Of a stretch of DNA of 64,000 nt, positions 46,186-58,153 are shown piece by piece; positions within the stretch are counted from its first letter, which is position 1, and each line of letters starts with the position of its first letter. A model generated the notes under the pieces. The model saw nothing but the letters and a program-made list of their open reading frames with translations. It was not told where the DNA came from and searched no databases. The DNA is from Toxorhynchites rutilus septentrionalis (Eukaryota > Arthropoda > Insecta > Diptera > Culicidae), in the NCBI RefSeq assembly GCF_029784135.1, contig NC_073746.1, positions 60,238,097 through 60,302,096 of the forward strand, written 5' to 3'. The position numbers and the translations under genes are program-made.

Positions 46186-47900
46186 TCAAGCAAATATTTT
46201 TTTTATCTTAGCCTTTAGGCCGAGAAGCGATAAGCAAATCATTAAAATCATCAAAAAATAAAATTTTATTCACCAGTTCGGTTAACTATTTGGCTGGATA
46301 CTTCGGTTGGGTTTACTGTTTACCATAAAATTATTCACTTTTTTGATTGGAGATCTCCTTTTCACGTGGGCGTCCTTTTAGTTTTTTTAGATTCAAATCA
46401 ACTTCATCTCACTTGACAGATGATAGAGGAAATTCAAAATGGTCTTATAGAAATTGGAAAGAGTGTAACTCGAATCATTTGTTTGAAAGATATAGATGAA
46501 CCTGTGTTTAAAATACCCAAACTGAAGCGTTCCCATTTTTATTGCCCAATCGAGCCCCAGTGTGGCAGTAACCGTTTCCACAACAATCAAATTAGCGTCG
46601 CGTCTCAACATAGCGTCTCTGACCTGGGACCCGGGACACCCTTAAATCATCGAATCCGCAACGGAACGGGTCGAGAGATGCAAGTGAACTTTCGTCGTTT
46701 GAAATATGATCGCGATCGCTGCTAGTGTCTTGTTTTTGGTGGCGGGGACCCATTCCCAATCCCTGTGACCTTCAACTCCTTCTCTTCCCAGCGATTCGCA
46801 ATCGCAGTCGACCCGAATCGTGGGTCGGGTATTATGTTTCAATCAATTGCGCTGACAGGCCGGAGCAGTCCCTTCGCCTATGCAGCGCCAGCGCTTTCGT
46901 TCCTCGAGGAAAGGCATGATTTAGGAGTGAGTGACTCTTGGTTTGTTTTTGGCCCGGTCGTTGAAGAAAAGTTTAAATTCGTGACATGGTTCTTTGGCCT
47001 TTTTTGTTTCTCCATGTGCCCCAGTGAGGACCGAAGACGAACGGGGAAATGGAGCGCAATGCTACGGTAACATCACGTTAAAAGTCATCTGCTGGGACGC
47101 GCCTTCGTCATGTTATTGACCTGAATGTGGGTTACAATAGAGTGATAGCTGTCATGGGAACGAATCGATGAGAAACGGGTTTCCAACGTTCGAACAATGT
47201 TCACAGAACAACAATGACACATTTCGTCATCTCTAAGCACCGATAACATTACGGGTATAACTCCAAATTCACCTGTCCTTTTTTTCGGTAATCAATTTCC
47301 GGCACAATGTGGAAAAAACCCCTGAACTCACTCATTTCGTCTACGCATTCCAACCAGCAGACATCGCATTTTCGTTCAAGAACCCCGTAAATTTGCATAT
47401 TTTCGTGACGATGAATAATTTAGCAGAATTGAGCGATTTTTATCGCACTTGGAACCGGCAGCTTTTTGTTGGGTCATCCGAACTCGTTAGTTCACTGAGA
47501 GACAATTGCAGTATTTTCAACTCCACATCATCGGGCGATCGTAACCAGTATATTGGAGCAAATAAGTAAAATATTTTCAGACGTGTTCCTCTACAAGTTC
47601 CACCACATTGCGTCGAATGACATGAACAAATCGTTTGAAATAGCAGAACAATTCTCCGCCTGAGTGCTTTGCAGAATGTCGTTCTCCCTTTCGCTTGCTT
47701 ATATCGGGACTATCACGTGTCAATCAAGTGCATATATATGATCGAATCGATGGAGGTTGTATTGGCATTCGAATGCATCGAATGGCTGGGCGCATGTTCG
47801 CAATAGAGCTCAGCTTTGGCCTATCGCTTGACAATTGCGAGCTCGCTAGCATTTGTCAAAGCCCGATCCCCGTTGATAGATGATGATCTTATGTGCAGCT
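46186..47900. other. Unassigned sequence with a GC-richer part at 46.5-47.1 kb
   Basis: Overlapping frames of about 100 codons at 46420-46725 and 46765-47070 are open in GC-richer, repeat-free DNA, but I recognise no domain. The block could hold conserved non-coding sequence or exons. Confidence 0.35.
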
Positions 47901-48181
47901 TTAACACGTTGAGCCCAGCGTCGGTCCCTAGGGGCTGACGTTGAGCTTTTTGGTAGGAAAGTACTGACTGACTGGGACTGACAGTTACAAAATATTAAAA
48001 TAAAAATATATACGGTTTTTTCTCGGATGTTTTACAAAACGTGACTACTTTTTAGTCAAATTGCTGACTATTTTCTATTCATACAACAAGTATCTTCGGG
48101 AACTGGGACCGACACTGATATTGTGCAAACGCTCTTGATGCGCGCTGAATGGTAAGCGGTGAATGGGGCTTAACGTGTTAA
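47901..48181. mobile_element. TTAA-flanked MITE, copy B
   Basis: TTAA at 47901-47904 and 48178-48181 bracket termini CACGTTGAGCCCAGCG and, inverted, CACGTTAAGCCCCATTC. Length between the TTAA sites is 273 bp. This is the best-preserved copy of the family, and it has no coding capacity. Confidence 0.85.
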
Positions 48182-48649
48182 ACCGGAGGAACAGTTGCTT
48201 CAAGATTCCATACCCGGAAACCGGTTTCCATAAATACCTAGTTGTTGTTGTACGATACAGAAAAAAGTGTCCTCCTCTGCCAGTGCTGACTGACACCGAC
48301 ACCATCGGCGAGTCGCAACTTAACTTTATATGTTTAATTGTTCAAATTGACTCTTTACGACCGGTCCGTCTCAATTCTTGGTACTTGTCGTCTGTCTCGG
48401 CTGAAAATGCCTCAGTTTTTACTTTTTTTACTGCCTCAACTGTTGAAACCCGAGTGAGGCCAGGCTAAGCACTCACTATGTCTCACTACTTTCAACTGCT
48501 GAACAAGAAATAAGCTCGGGAAGTTCGAAGCTAGTTTACGATAGATGTGACTGATAGCGATAGTATCGATAATTAATTGGAGTTGAAAGATGGTTATCTG
48601 CCAAAAATGGATGTCTACCACTTAATTGATGAGCGTTGTTTTTGCCAGA

Positions 48650-48824
48650 CAGCATCCGCAGGAAGAAAGTTGAAGTTGCAACTGCACAGTTTTCTCAACG
48701 CATCTTCTGTCACAGTGATAGTGTGATAGTGGATGAATTTGAATTGTCAGCCAACGAATACAACAACTTTACGACCCGAGGCTTCATAGCAGGTTCGCCA
48801 GGAAGTTTGGTACGGCTGCAGTGA
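48650..48824 (+). CDS. Candidate terminal exon, product unknown
   Basis: A good acceptor (GTTGTTTTTGCCAG) ends at 48649. The frame that follows reads SIRRKKVEVATAQFSQRIF, then DEFELSANEYNNFTTRGF and SPGSLVRLQ, ending at TGA 48822-48824. It has a balanced, protein-like composition. A second acceptor-like site (GACTTGTCTTTTTCAG) lies near 48893 with another open frame to 49060. I recognise no family. Confidence 0.25.
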
Positions 48825-49701
48825 ACGGGGACGAGGTTGATAAACATTTATTCAACAGTCGAATCGTGGTTCAGCTGACTTGTCTTTTTCAGTATTGTTT
48901 GGATGTGAACCACAGTGACACTCGACTGAACATGAATTACCCGCTGTATATAATCGGAGAAAAAATCGGGTTTCGTTCGCTTGCAAAACTCGGTCAAAGT
49001 TTGAACTTATTTCGAATAATACACAAACAATTTACCTGCCAATGTGGGTGTATAATTTGATTCAGCACTTCATGTGAAACGTTTAGTGTGGTATAATTCG
49101 GAATGTTTTGATTTTGTTTTGGCCTTTCTATAAAAAAAATAGCTCAACTGTTTCTAGTATTATCGTACAATATACAGGGAGCATATCCTAATAAACCATC
49201 ATGCTTCCAACGTTCCATGAATAATAGAAGTTTAGAACACGCCATGGCTTTTTAATTTGTTGCCCAGGCATGAAAAGTTGCTTATCGTGACTTCGTTATA
49301 ACTATCATTGTGTTAGAATATTGTTCGAAATGGTCGTATTGGGCAGCTGAAAGTTGATGAATTATTTTATTTAAATTATTTTTTTCAATATTACAATATA
49401 ACTATATTACTCAGTCGAATAATCAAACAAGAGTAACTGTCAAACGAAAAACTTATGATACAGCATATCATATAATCATCCTGAAAAGTGTATTGTTTTT
49501 TTTTTCGCATTATTTAGTTTTCCAGGTACGCGAGTTTAAATTGTTCGGTTAATGTTTTACATTTTGTAAAATATATAACGGGAATTTGTAATTTTGAATC
49601 TTCCCGTTGGTACCACTGTCAATGGTGTTAATGACAATTTTCAGTGCGATCTGCCGTTCAATTTGTTTACAGCGTCATTGAGAGCTGCTTAACTTTTTTT
49701 T
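48825..49701. other. AT-rich sequence without a confident gene
   Basis: Apart from the open frame to 49060 noted with the preceding candidate exon, nothing is supported. Confidence 0.4.
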
Positions 49702-50234
49702 ACGTAGAACTACGTCTTTCAGGAAGGGTGCCAAATCAGAAAACAGGTAACGTTTTTATGAAATAAAGTTAACGTAATAACTAGTTTCACTACGAACGAA
49801 TACTGATGATTCGCATTCCAATTGAATCGGAAATTCCCTAAGATTTGCTCGGTATGCTATACATAACAATCTCCTAATCCATAAATGGTGTAAATTAATG
49901 AAAACTGGATGCATTCCAATTTTCCCATACATTTGTTCTGCCGATTTGTGTGCTTTCCTATTAACGAACTACTAATACATTCGTTTCCGTCCGTTTCCAA
50001 CTTATTTGATATAAATAAGCCATCCGTGATTTGATTTGAAAAAAAAAACACATTCTTTGTGTGGACACCGACTGGACAACATCGTTGCTGGACGGGCTGG
50101 ACGGCGAGGGATCGAGTGCCTTTCTCAAGGCAAGAGGGCGGAGGTGGTAGCGCTGGAGTAGAATAGAGTAGAGTTTTCAAAGGGCCTTTCTCAAGGCTAG
50201 AGACGAATGAACTGCAAAAGTTTAAAGTCTCTAT
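49702..50234 (+). repeat. GACGTAG-palindrome repeat, copy 1
   Basis: ACGTAGAACTACGTC is followed by GGGTGCCAAATCAG, AAACAGGT, TTTTTATGAAATAAAGTTAAC, a GCTATACATWACAATC stretch, CCCATACATTTGTTCTG and TTTGTGTGCTTTCC, all of which recur in order at 58154-58420. The right part has two hairpins, TGCCTTTCTCAAGGCA and GGCCTTTCTCAAGGCT, and ends with the GAGACGAATGAA...AAAGTCTC module (about 50203-50234). Confidence 0.75.
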
Positions 50235-50889
50235 AATTCAAGACCTTCCTTCCTTGAAAAAACATTCTCGAGCGAGCGAGCAAGCCCAACACAACGAGCG
50301 AATATCATTCGTTCCTAATGCTGATTTCACACATATGTACACATGCAACTCGATACAAGAATGAAATGAATGGAAGATATGGCGAAACAGCAATTTCGTT
50401 CACATTCACTACACACACTTGATGAAACGGAAGTCCTCTGTATTGAAGTGTGCAACGACAAAGAAGGTGCCTGCAGCATACGGGAAATTTTCGGGCCAGT
50501 GCGGATATGGGAGAGTATCCAGAATTTAGGAATATGGAATATGCATTTATTTAGATACAGTGTATCTTTTCAAACAAAGACTGTTTCGAATCAAAATATT
50601 TTGAAAACACTTTTTCATCGGAAAAACTGCCGCTGCAGTAACTTCTTACTTTGAACCACTCTAGTTTGCTTCTGTTTTGCCGTTAATCCGTAAACCTACT
50701 GTTTGTATGAGAAATATTCAAATATTTGAACATTAGTTTCCTAGATTGTTCTTACCATGCTTCATTGAGTAGACCGAATTCTATCAAAAATATCCAAATA
50801 AAAATCCCTCATTCTCAAATATAAAACACATACAGGCAACTCTAATCACTCTGTATATTCTGGAATTACAAATAGAAACAAATATAACT
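50235..50889. other. Unassigned sequence
   Basis: A frame of 94 codons at 50370-50654 is open but has no recognised domain. GAGCGAGCGAGC lies near 50272. Confidence 0.35.
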
Positions 50890-51015
50890 ACAGGTAAACC
50901 TGTTTTTGTGCGATTTTTTTGTACCTTTTTTCTTTTTTGTGCGATAAATGGAAAAGATCATATTTGATGAAGTTATCGGCCATTTAGTTTTTATTCGATT
51001 TTGTTTTATCGCACA
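50890..51015. repeat. Possible small MITE with ACAGGTAAACCTGTTTTTGTG end
   Basis: TACAGGTAAACCTGTTTTTG followed by TGCGAT here is echoed by the inverse of CACAAAAACAGGTTTGCCTG followed by TA at about 58123-58144. The other end of this copy may be TTTTATCGCACA near 51010. Both copies are AT-rich and non-coding. Confidence 0.4.
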
Positions 51016-51224
51016 GTGTCAGCTAATTACCAGTCCCATGCTTTGTTTGTTTTAACGTGTAAGTAGGAGCTTATTGGAGGGGGACAAAGAGTTGTTTTTA
51101 TGATATGCGCAAATTAGTAGTCCGCTTATTAAAGTGAAAAAATAAAATTAAATAAAGAACATAACTTGTATTTTATTTTTTTAAATCCTATCATTGACGT
51201 CATTCACGCTTTCACGACCATTAC

Positions 51225-51280
51225 GCTGTGGTGTTACAGAATAACTACGTTTACGCAACAATCATCAGCGATGGAGCATC
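51225..51280 (+). repeat. Fragment of the SINE body seen at 36.3 kb
   Basis: GTGTTACAGAATAACTACGT..ACGCAACAATCATCAGCGATGGAG matches GTGTTGTTATAGAATAATAACGTCGACGCAACCATCATCAGCTATGGAG near 36.30-36.35 kb, here shown in part. Confidence 0.55.
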
Positions 51281-51469
51281 CGGACGTTTGCATTTTAATG
51301 GACGACAAAACACTTGCGAAAGAGGGCTCCAGAACGCTTCCACGATCGCAGTTTTATACGAAGGTTATTGGTCAAGAGGTAAGAGATGCCGATAGGTCGA
51401 TTCAGGTGGAAAAATTGGACAGAACACGTTAGGAAAGATATCAATCCTCCAGTTGTCTACGATTGTGTC

Positions 51470-51685
51470 ACATTTACCCGAAACCCACTCGCCCGAAAGA
51501 CATTCACCCGAATTCCACTCACCCGAATTCCACTTACCCGAATGTAACAAATACCCGAGTGCGACAGCTACCCGAATGTAACATTTACCCGAATTGACAC
51601 TTACCCGAATGCGACATTTATCCGAATGTAACAATTAACCGAATGTAACATCTACCCGAATGCGAGACTTACCCGAAATAAAGAT
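51470..51685. repeat. 18-bp minisatellite (ACCCGAATG...), about 12 units
   Basis: Units vary around TTTACCCGAATGTAACA, with alternate forms GCGACA and TTCCACT after CCCGAA. Period is 17-18 bp throughout. Minus-strand translation gives a low-complexity SGEW/SGKC-rich chance frame. Confidence 0.9.
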
Positions 51686-52034
51686 GTATTCGAATAATAC
51701 GCAAATTTTATTGTTAGGAAGTATTTGTATATTTAATTCTGATTTCTGATGAGTGATCATATTCGTCTTGTACGTTCATTTCCATCCAAAAACTCCGTAT
51801 TTTTCGTGGGTAGTGCAATTTGAGAAATAGCTGTGTTGGATAAAATCCTTTTCAAAATAATAAAAAGTGAGAGAATGCAGTTTTCATAACGTATTATGAA
51901 ATTTTCCTATTCATATGGCTGACGTAGCCCATTCACTTGAAAGAAATCTGACAATGTTGGTATTACGGCACTGAAGTGCAATTTTTATTGTGAATTAATT
52001 TTTTCGTAATAAAATTTATTCTGAGATCACTGTA
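51686..52034. other. AT-rich spacer
   Basis: Nothing recognised. Confidence 0.5.
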
Positions 52035-52277
52035 ATGGGCGCGAAATCCCCATCTAACGACGATGAGGAACCGAGACGGCCTCAAGCCGACAAGGTGATG
52101 CAATCTGAGTTGGCCACTGAACGTAATGCACCAGGCAAACGTATGCCGTCCGAACTAAACCCAACTAAAGGATCGTCTCCTATGTTTCAAACAAACCAGG
52201 TGGATCACAGGTTTGTTTGCGAGAGGCCGCCGCTTCCGACGACGGGTCGGCGGGTGTTGAGCCAGACTAGTTGCTAG
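52035..52277 (+). CDS. Unidentified 80-codon frame, possibly of mobile-element origin
   Basis: The ATG at 52035 opens MGAKSPSNDDEEPRRPQADK. The product is hydrophilic, Pro/Arg-rich, with no domain I know. The frame sits in a GC-rich island of about 250 bp within AT-rich DNA. The phrase CCCCATCTAAC also occurs near 8672 beside a similar context (ATAAAGAACCGAGG versus ATGAGGAACCGAGA), which suggests a repeat rather than a host gene. Confidence 0.25.
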   Translation: MGAKSPSNDDEEPRRPQADKVMQSELATERNAPGKRMPSELNPTKGSSPMFQTNQVDHRFVCERPPLPTTGRRVLSQTSC

Positions 52278-53389
52278 TGAGTTAAGTAGTACCCGGAGTT
52301 TTGATACCATTCTTAGGATTTAAAAAAAAATTGCAAATGAAATAGAAATATTCATTTATTATTTATTTTAAATAGCTTTTTAAGCATAGCATTGAACTCA
52401 AATTAGGGATTTTGTCAATTATATCAATTGAAGAAACAATTTAATAATTACTTTCTATATGGTTATCCTAAAACATGGGTCAACGCATAAACGTACATCA
52501 CATTCTTTGCATTCGTATCTTTCTCGACGAATGTTATGTTTGCTACATACTATTATTAAGAAGTGAAAGACTGGCGAGAGCGTATATATACGCCTTTCGT
52601 AGTGAAAAGGTTAAAATGTTACCTGCTTAATTTTCGGAATATTCCATAACCCATACCATAACTCATTTTTTAATGATCTTAGGGCCTCAAAGATCAATAC
52701 GGAAAGGAAAGAAGACGGCATGTCAATTGTGCCTACACTAATTTTTAAAAATGACACCGCAAAGTCTTCAATATATTTGTCAAATTTCCTCATTACAATT
52801 TTTCATTTCACTTCGTAATTTTTTTAACTTTTTCATGTTGTTTTGATTTAATCTTATTTATCAACAGGAGATTCGATGAAACTCATAATCTGATTTATCA
52901 GAATCTTTCGTGAAGCGAATGTCCAAGAAGAATGATAAGGCATGTGAAACCATAGAATAATTCAGAAACAATTGGGGTGCTTAGTCTAAGAAATGTGATA
53001 CGTCACTCTCCGAAACCTCATGGAAGGAATCCAATCAAGGATACGGGAGTTTGTGGTACAATGTTTGTTTCATTTGTTCTTCTTCATGAATTATTACTAA
53101 AAGACTCGAAATAGATGAACAAACTGTTTATATTTTATTCTTTATATTGTATCTAAATATATAAGAAAAACTTCGTTGATAACTTTATTTATTTGGAGTG
53201 AGGGAAAAGCTCATTTGCATAACTTATTTTCTATACACTCCTTAGATACAAAAATGAAATGAAGGATGTTTCAAAACTACGCAGAAATGTTGTTCAATGG
53301 AAGCAGTACATCAATTTTTTTTATTTGTTTTTTTTTTCTTTAACATCAATTTTTATATTATGTTTAAATTACGACGCTGACATATTTGC
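52278..53389. other. AT-rich sequence without a gene
   Basis: The only point of note is the small palindrome GCGTATATATACGC near 52578-52591. Confidence 0.45.
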
Positions 53390-53740
53390 ATCGATCGATA
53401 GGAAATGTTTCTACGCAGCTATGACAATAAAGAAAATTACAAATACTTTGATACTGTTGAACTATTGAACCGTTGGCAAATGTCAAACATTATCTAAATA
53501 ACAATCTCTCGTTCTGATTGGTCGAAAATCATAAGCAATTTGTGCTCTCTCAATTGCGCTGTTAAAAGAGGATGTTATGTAGCGATAATGATGCAACTTG
53601 TCACGTTGTATCAAACGGAGATATAAATTACGTAACTGCGACAATCCCTGCCTAGTGACCTGCCTTTGTCATATGGCAAGGATGAGAGTTAATTCGACTA
53701 CGGAGACTTAAAATCTTTCGATTAATTCATCTCCGACAGT
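53390..53740 (+). repeat. Histone-upstream-like module, no coding part
   Basis: GCATCGATCGATAGGAAATG..TCTACGCA aligns with GCATCAATTGATAGGAAATA..TCTACGCA near 40.39 kb, and an inverted CCAAT (CTGATTGGTCG) with ATTTGTGCTC follows as it does near 40.52 kb. GATATAAAT (about 53620) may be a TATA box. The block ends with GGAGACTTAAAATC..TTCATCTCC, the same hairpin module seen at 40.96, 43.21 and 50.20 kb. Confidence 0.5.
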
Positions 53741-56700
53741 TAAATTGAATTTTATCTAAGAAGTCTGTTTTTTTCAGAAACGCAATCGAAATCTCGCGTT
53801 TCTTTTGAAAAGGTCCTAAGTAACGAATGTAAACAAATCGAGTTAATGGATACAAACTATTAGTGTTCAATCATTGAATTTGCGAAAACAATCATTTGCG
53901 CATTGCGAAAACAATCATTCAAGTATCTATCCTTTTATCACCTTTCATCACCGATACAAAAAATGGCCAATGTACAGATTCGAATTTTAAGCACTCGACT
54001 GTTACTTCGGACGCCACTTTCCTCTGACGCACGATATGTCCGAAGTAACAAAGCAATCAAAACAACACAAAGTCGCACTTCGGTCATTTTGAGGTTTCGT
54101 TATTTTCGGGTGTTGATATCGTTTTTAGTGCAAATTAACGAGTAATAACCAAAATGACAGTGTAAGTATTTGGATCGTGGTTCAGTAGTTATTTTCAAAT
54201 TCTCATCGGGCAACGTAATTTGTCCAATGTACAAAGCGGTCAGTCAATACGTCCTATGTAACATTTTTTGCTCGGAGGTTTCAATTTCAAACTAAAATCA
54301 CATAACAACAGATACGATTGGTTTTTCAAAGTTATTATTTGCTGCTGGTGGTAAAAGTAGCGATAATGATCGATTCATTTTGAAACAATTCGCGAAACAA
54401 TGTTCCGATCTTCAACTTCGTTCTTCTCGAGTGAATGTGAATGTTACATACGACCTCTTCAAAAGTTATGCGAGAAATGATTTTTTGAGATTCGTCTTGG
54501 CTGAAAAAGTGCCTTAGGATTGGTGCCAATTTTGTGTTGAGCTCGAGCATCTTTGGTAGGCTGACAATCCAACAAAGTAACCAAGTAAGTGTTCAATTTT
54601 GTAAAGATGATTGGGATGAATAAATCTCCAAGTCTTATCCCAGCTTGGGCAGACCTGATGTTTCACCCAACGGATGGTGTCAGATGGAGGACAGGGAATG
54701 AGGATGGAGGATGCAGATGGAGGATAGGGTTGAGGTTCTTCTTTTCCCCCTCACCAGTCGGCTGGTGGCTGTGTAACCGAAAATTCAGTAGTAACCAGAA
54801 ACCCAACAGAAGATGTTTTTCTAAAAGGTAGGTTTATATGTATGAATCAATGCGAACTTATAGTAGCTAATACGTTGAACCCCAGCCGAGATAGGAGTTT
54901 CTAACTTTGTTGTTCTAGTTCTTATTGCCGATTGTTTTTAGCCACTAGTAGATTGGAGCCCCATGAATGTGACTACGACAGCCCAAGTGTTAAGGCTTTA
55001 GTTTGTTTGTGTATTGAATAAATATTTTTTTAAATTTAATATTTTGAGTATCAATAATATAATTCATGTGAGTTCGGAGGTCAGCTCGGCGAATTTATGG
55101 TGGACTATTGGTTGAAGATGAATCTTCCTCCAATAGATACATTTTAGTATATAACAACCCATCCTCTGTTGTAGTGGAATTTTACAATTTGCACACATAC
55201 ATGCTTTAGTGTGAAGATACCGCACAAAGTGCTGATAGGCTGAACAACATTAAACTCAAGCACCTGCCCCTCTCACAAAACACAATACTGATGGCTGATG
55301 ACAACCATCCATCAAAATGAGCAATTCTCACCGCCGAATCATTGCAACGCGATGACACACAATAATAAATACTAACGTTACGAAATGGGAACACGAGCCG
55401 CGCTTAGTAGGAACCGAGCAAGCAAGAATTTATTTAAATTTCAAAATATGTGACTTTTTTATTGCTGAATCAAATGTCAGATCCAGTTTAGCGGAGCGTG
55501 ATGGCCGTGCTGTGGATATACACGGTGGTGATTCTCGGCCAGTGAATAAGCCCGCGGTGCACGCCATGCCAAAAGGTCAGTCACCTCCCGCGGGCGAAAT
55601 AAAGCTGCTGTCACTTTGGAACAGAACTTGGACTCGCGGACTCGCGGACTCCAAAGTAAGCGTGAGAAGGGCTGGTCGTTCAATAAAACCTGACAGCATA
55701 AACAACCATTGTGCTGTCAGCACTTATTGATAACAATCTCACTTTCAACTGATTTGTTTTAGTGTTTTTCACGCTTTGCACTTTGCGAACATCGCTGACC
55801 GAGGTACGAATGACCCAATAATTGTTGCAGTAATTAAAACGTCAAAAACAATCCCGATAGCGATTTTTCCTGCCGCGGGGGTACGACCTAGCGGCAAAGA
55901 GTTTCCTTCGCCGCATGGCTCTTGGTCGACAACTTCCTCTGCTCCAATTAAATGCGCTTATCGGAACAGGTTGTTGCATGTGTCCTCGGCTCGCCGAATA
56001 ATCAGTTATTTTGAGATTTTAAATAATTATAAATCTTAAGTAATATTCGTCCAATGTGAAACAGTAGTGAAATGACGACCACGTGTCATATATCTGGTAT
56101 GAACACTGTGCGCTCTGGTTGGTCTTCTCCTGTTCCGATGGACCGCGACGACAGATTTAACAATTATCGTGATTGTTGCGAGCTGTTAAAAAGGAAAAAA
56201 TTGTAATTTTTAACTCGTGCTAAATAGAGTCGCTAAGCACATACACACTCCACGGAATTCGTCTACCGCGGCGAGCTCGTGAAAACGAGCTTGTAATCCA
56301 ATCCGACGGTCGCGGCACCCTGCTGAAGAGAGAAAGAAAGGTGTGAAGGGTGTTGGGGCATTGTCGTAGTCGATAAAGGCAATCAACAGCAACAATTAAC
56401 CACACTGACACACAGACACTTTTTATCCGAACGCCATTCGAGGAGGCAGTGGTACGGAAGGAGGCGAAGAAATATTATGCTAATTTGATTAACATAAACA
56501 CCTCGGCACTTTGGTGTCGTTTTGTTTATAAGCTGCCAGCTTTTTAGTTCAGTGGATCGCTGGAATACATTCACGGGAGAGACCGAAGAGCGTGGGTGGT
56601 AGTCGACCCATCCAGAGTTGTTAGGCTTAGTGAAGCGTATTGATGGGATCAACAGTTTACATGTGACTCACCTCTGAAGGTACGAGCAAAGGAGGACTTA

Positions 56701-57253
56701 GTTTGGTGTGTCAATTGATGATTTTACGGATGTTGTTCTTCACTAAGTAGCTCATTTGTATCATCTGTTTGATCTATTTGATTTTGTTATTATGTTATTA
56801 TCGGGCCGAGGTGGGGTATCAATATTGAAAATATAGAGATTCCACGCTACTTCAACTCGAATCTGGCAGTACCAACGCAGAATTAATTAGAATTTTGTTA
56901 ATAATTATAATCTATTAGTTCATTGTGTAGAAAAAATTTTCTTTTACCATACCATTTTGTATTCAATGTAAGTAATGTTCTACAGTGATGGACAAAACAA
57001 TAATACCAATTCTTATTGATTGAGATCTAATTACCAGACTTTCAAGAATAAATCTCAAATCGCTTTTTTTATCATGACAAATTAGTTCAGTATGATGCTC
57101 AAAAAGTAACATATTCCAATGTTATAAAGGTATAAAAAAACTAATCTCGAGATTTTTGTACCAATCGATTTAGACACTCCCTAACTATATAGAAAATCAT
57201 ATTTTTTTAATCGTCCAAACGTTGTAATAGCGTTGAAATGAGAGCTTCTTATA
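53741..57253. other. Unassigned sequence; GC-richer at 55.5-56.7 kb
   Basis: No gene can be called. A block at 54.6-55.03 kb ends with GTGTATTGAATAAATA and an AT tail and could be the 3' end of a retroelement. At 56.2-56.3 kb a minus-strand acceptor (CTTTCTTTCTCTCTTCAGCAG, shortened) precedes a short open frame. Neither is strong. Confidence 0.3.
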
Positions 57254-57515
57254 ATTGAGGGGCTTAGAATGAAAGTGGTGTAAGAGATTTGATCGATTTC
57301 TCTACATCGACTCTCTCTTCTGGTCATAACTTAGCTGCAAATACATTCCCAGTTGTATTTGACAATGTGGAAGATAGGTCAGAACCTCATCTATCGTTTT
57401 CTATAGCAAACTTAAATTGGAACCTCTTTGCAGTTGAGTTATTAACTAAGGAAAAAGTTGATTAAGAGAAATCGATCAAGTCACTTACACCCCTTGCATT
57501 CTAAGGCCCTCAATT
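57254..57515. mobile_element. MITE with ~50-bp inverted repeats
   Basis: The left arm (57254-57302) contains AATTGAGGGGCTTAGAATG, GTGGTGTAAG and TTGATCGATTTCTCT. The right arm (57465-57515) is its inverse with about 85 percent identity by eye. The interior of about 160 bp is non-coding. Target duplication is unclear; TA lies near both ends. Confidence 0.8.
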
Positions 57516-58153
57516 GTAACACGGAATAGAAAATTAGGTACCGAGAAGACACAACTGCAGCACGACTAGTTCCAAAAGAACTAAATGATCCCACGTTTGA
57601 GACATGGGTGAGACTTTTTCCTTTTTCAGAAACTCAAATTATCGCTTCGTTGGACCCATTTTGACAGCATTGAAGACATAAACACGAATCCGCTATGTGA
57701 ACTGAAGGCAATTCCTGAATACAGCTATAAGGAGTGTTGCGTTGGCAGGATTATTCGTTGGAAAAAGTTTATTCCTTTAGAAGGGAAGACGATAGTATAA
57801 ATTTGGATGTTAAATGAAGCATTTTCTTTAAAACCACAAATTCTCGCTTTTTGGGGGGGGGGGGGGCTTTCTAAAGAAATTGGAACAAAAATAAACGAAG
57901 AGGCAAGATGTCTCAACGTATAGGAGGAAAACAAAAAAAAAGGTCATCGAACGTTGATCACGAATGTAATCATTAGGATTTGGGTTATTTACTTAAAGAA
58001 TCTTTTCCACCGCATAAAAACAGTTTTTTTAAATTGTATAGCGAAAACTATTTCTTAAAGCTACTGGTGAAGTTTGGTACGATTTTTTAATGCGGTTTTT
58101 TTTGTGCGGTCCCTATCCCTCACACAAAAACAGGTTTGCCTGTATTCGATTTG
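57516..58153. other. AT-rich sequence with a G-run
   Basis: A run of 13 G lies at about 57855-57867. The right end (58005-58144) looks like a small MITE end (CAAAAACAGGTTTGCCTG then TA). No gene. Confidence 0.4.

Noticed and set aside
50045..50200. Small structured RNA gene suggested by paired TGCCTTTCTCAAGGCA and GGCCTTTCTCAAGGCT hairpins
   Set aside because: The hairpins lie within a dispersed repeat and no Pol III or snRNA promoter was recognised. It is kept only as part of the repeat description.
51365..51634. 89-codon minus-strand frame rich in SGEW/SGKC
   Set aside because: It is a translation of the 18-bp minisatellite.
51470..51685. CRISPR array
   Set aside because: Repeat and spacer are not distinguishable; the units are contiguous 17-18-bp tandem copies, in a eukaryotic genome.
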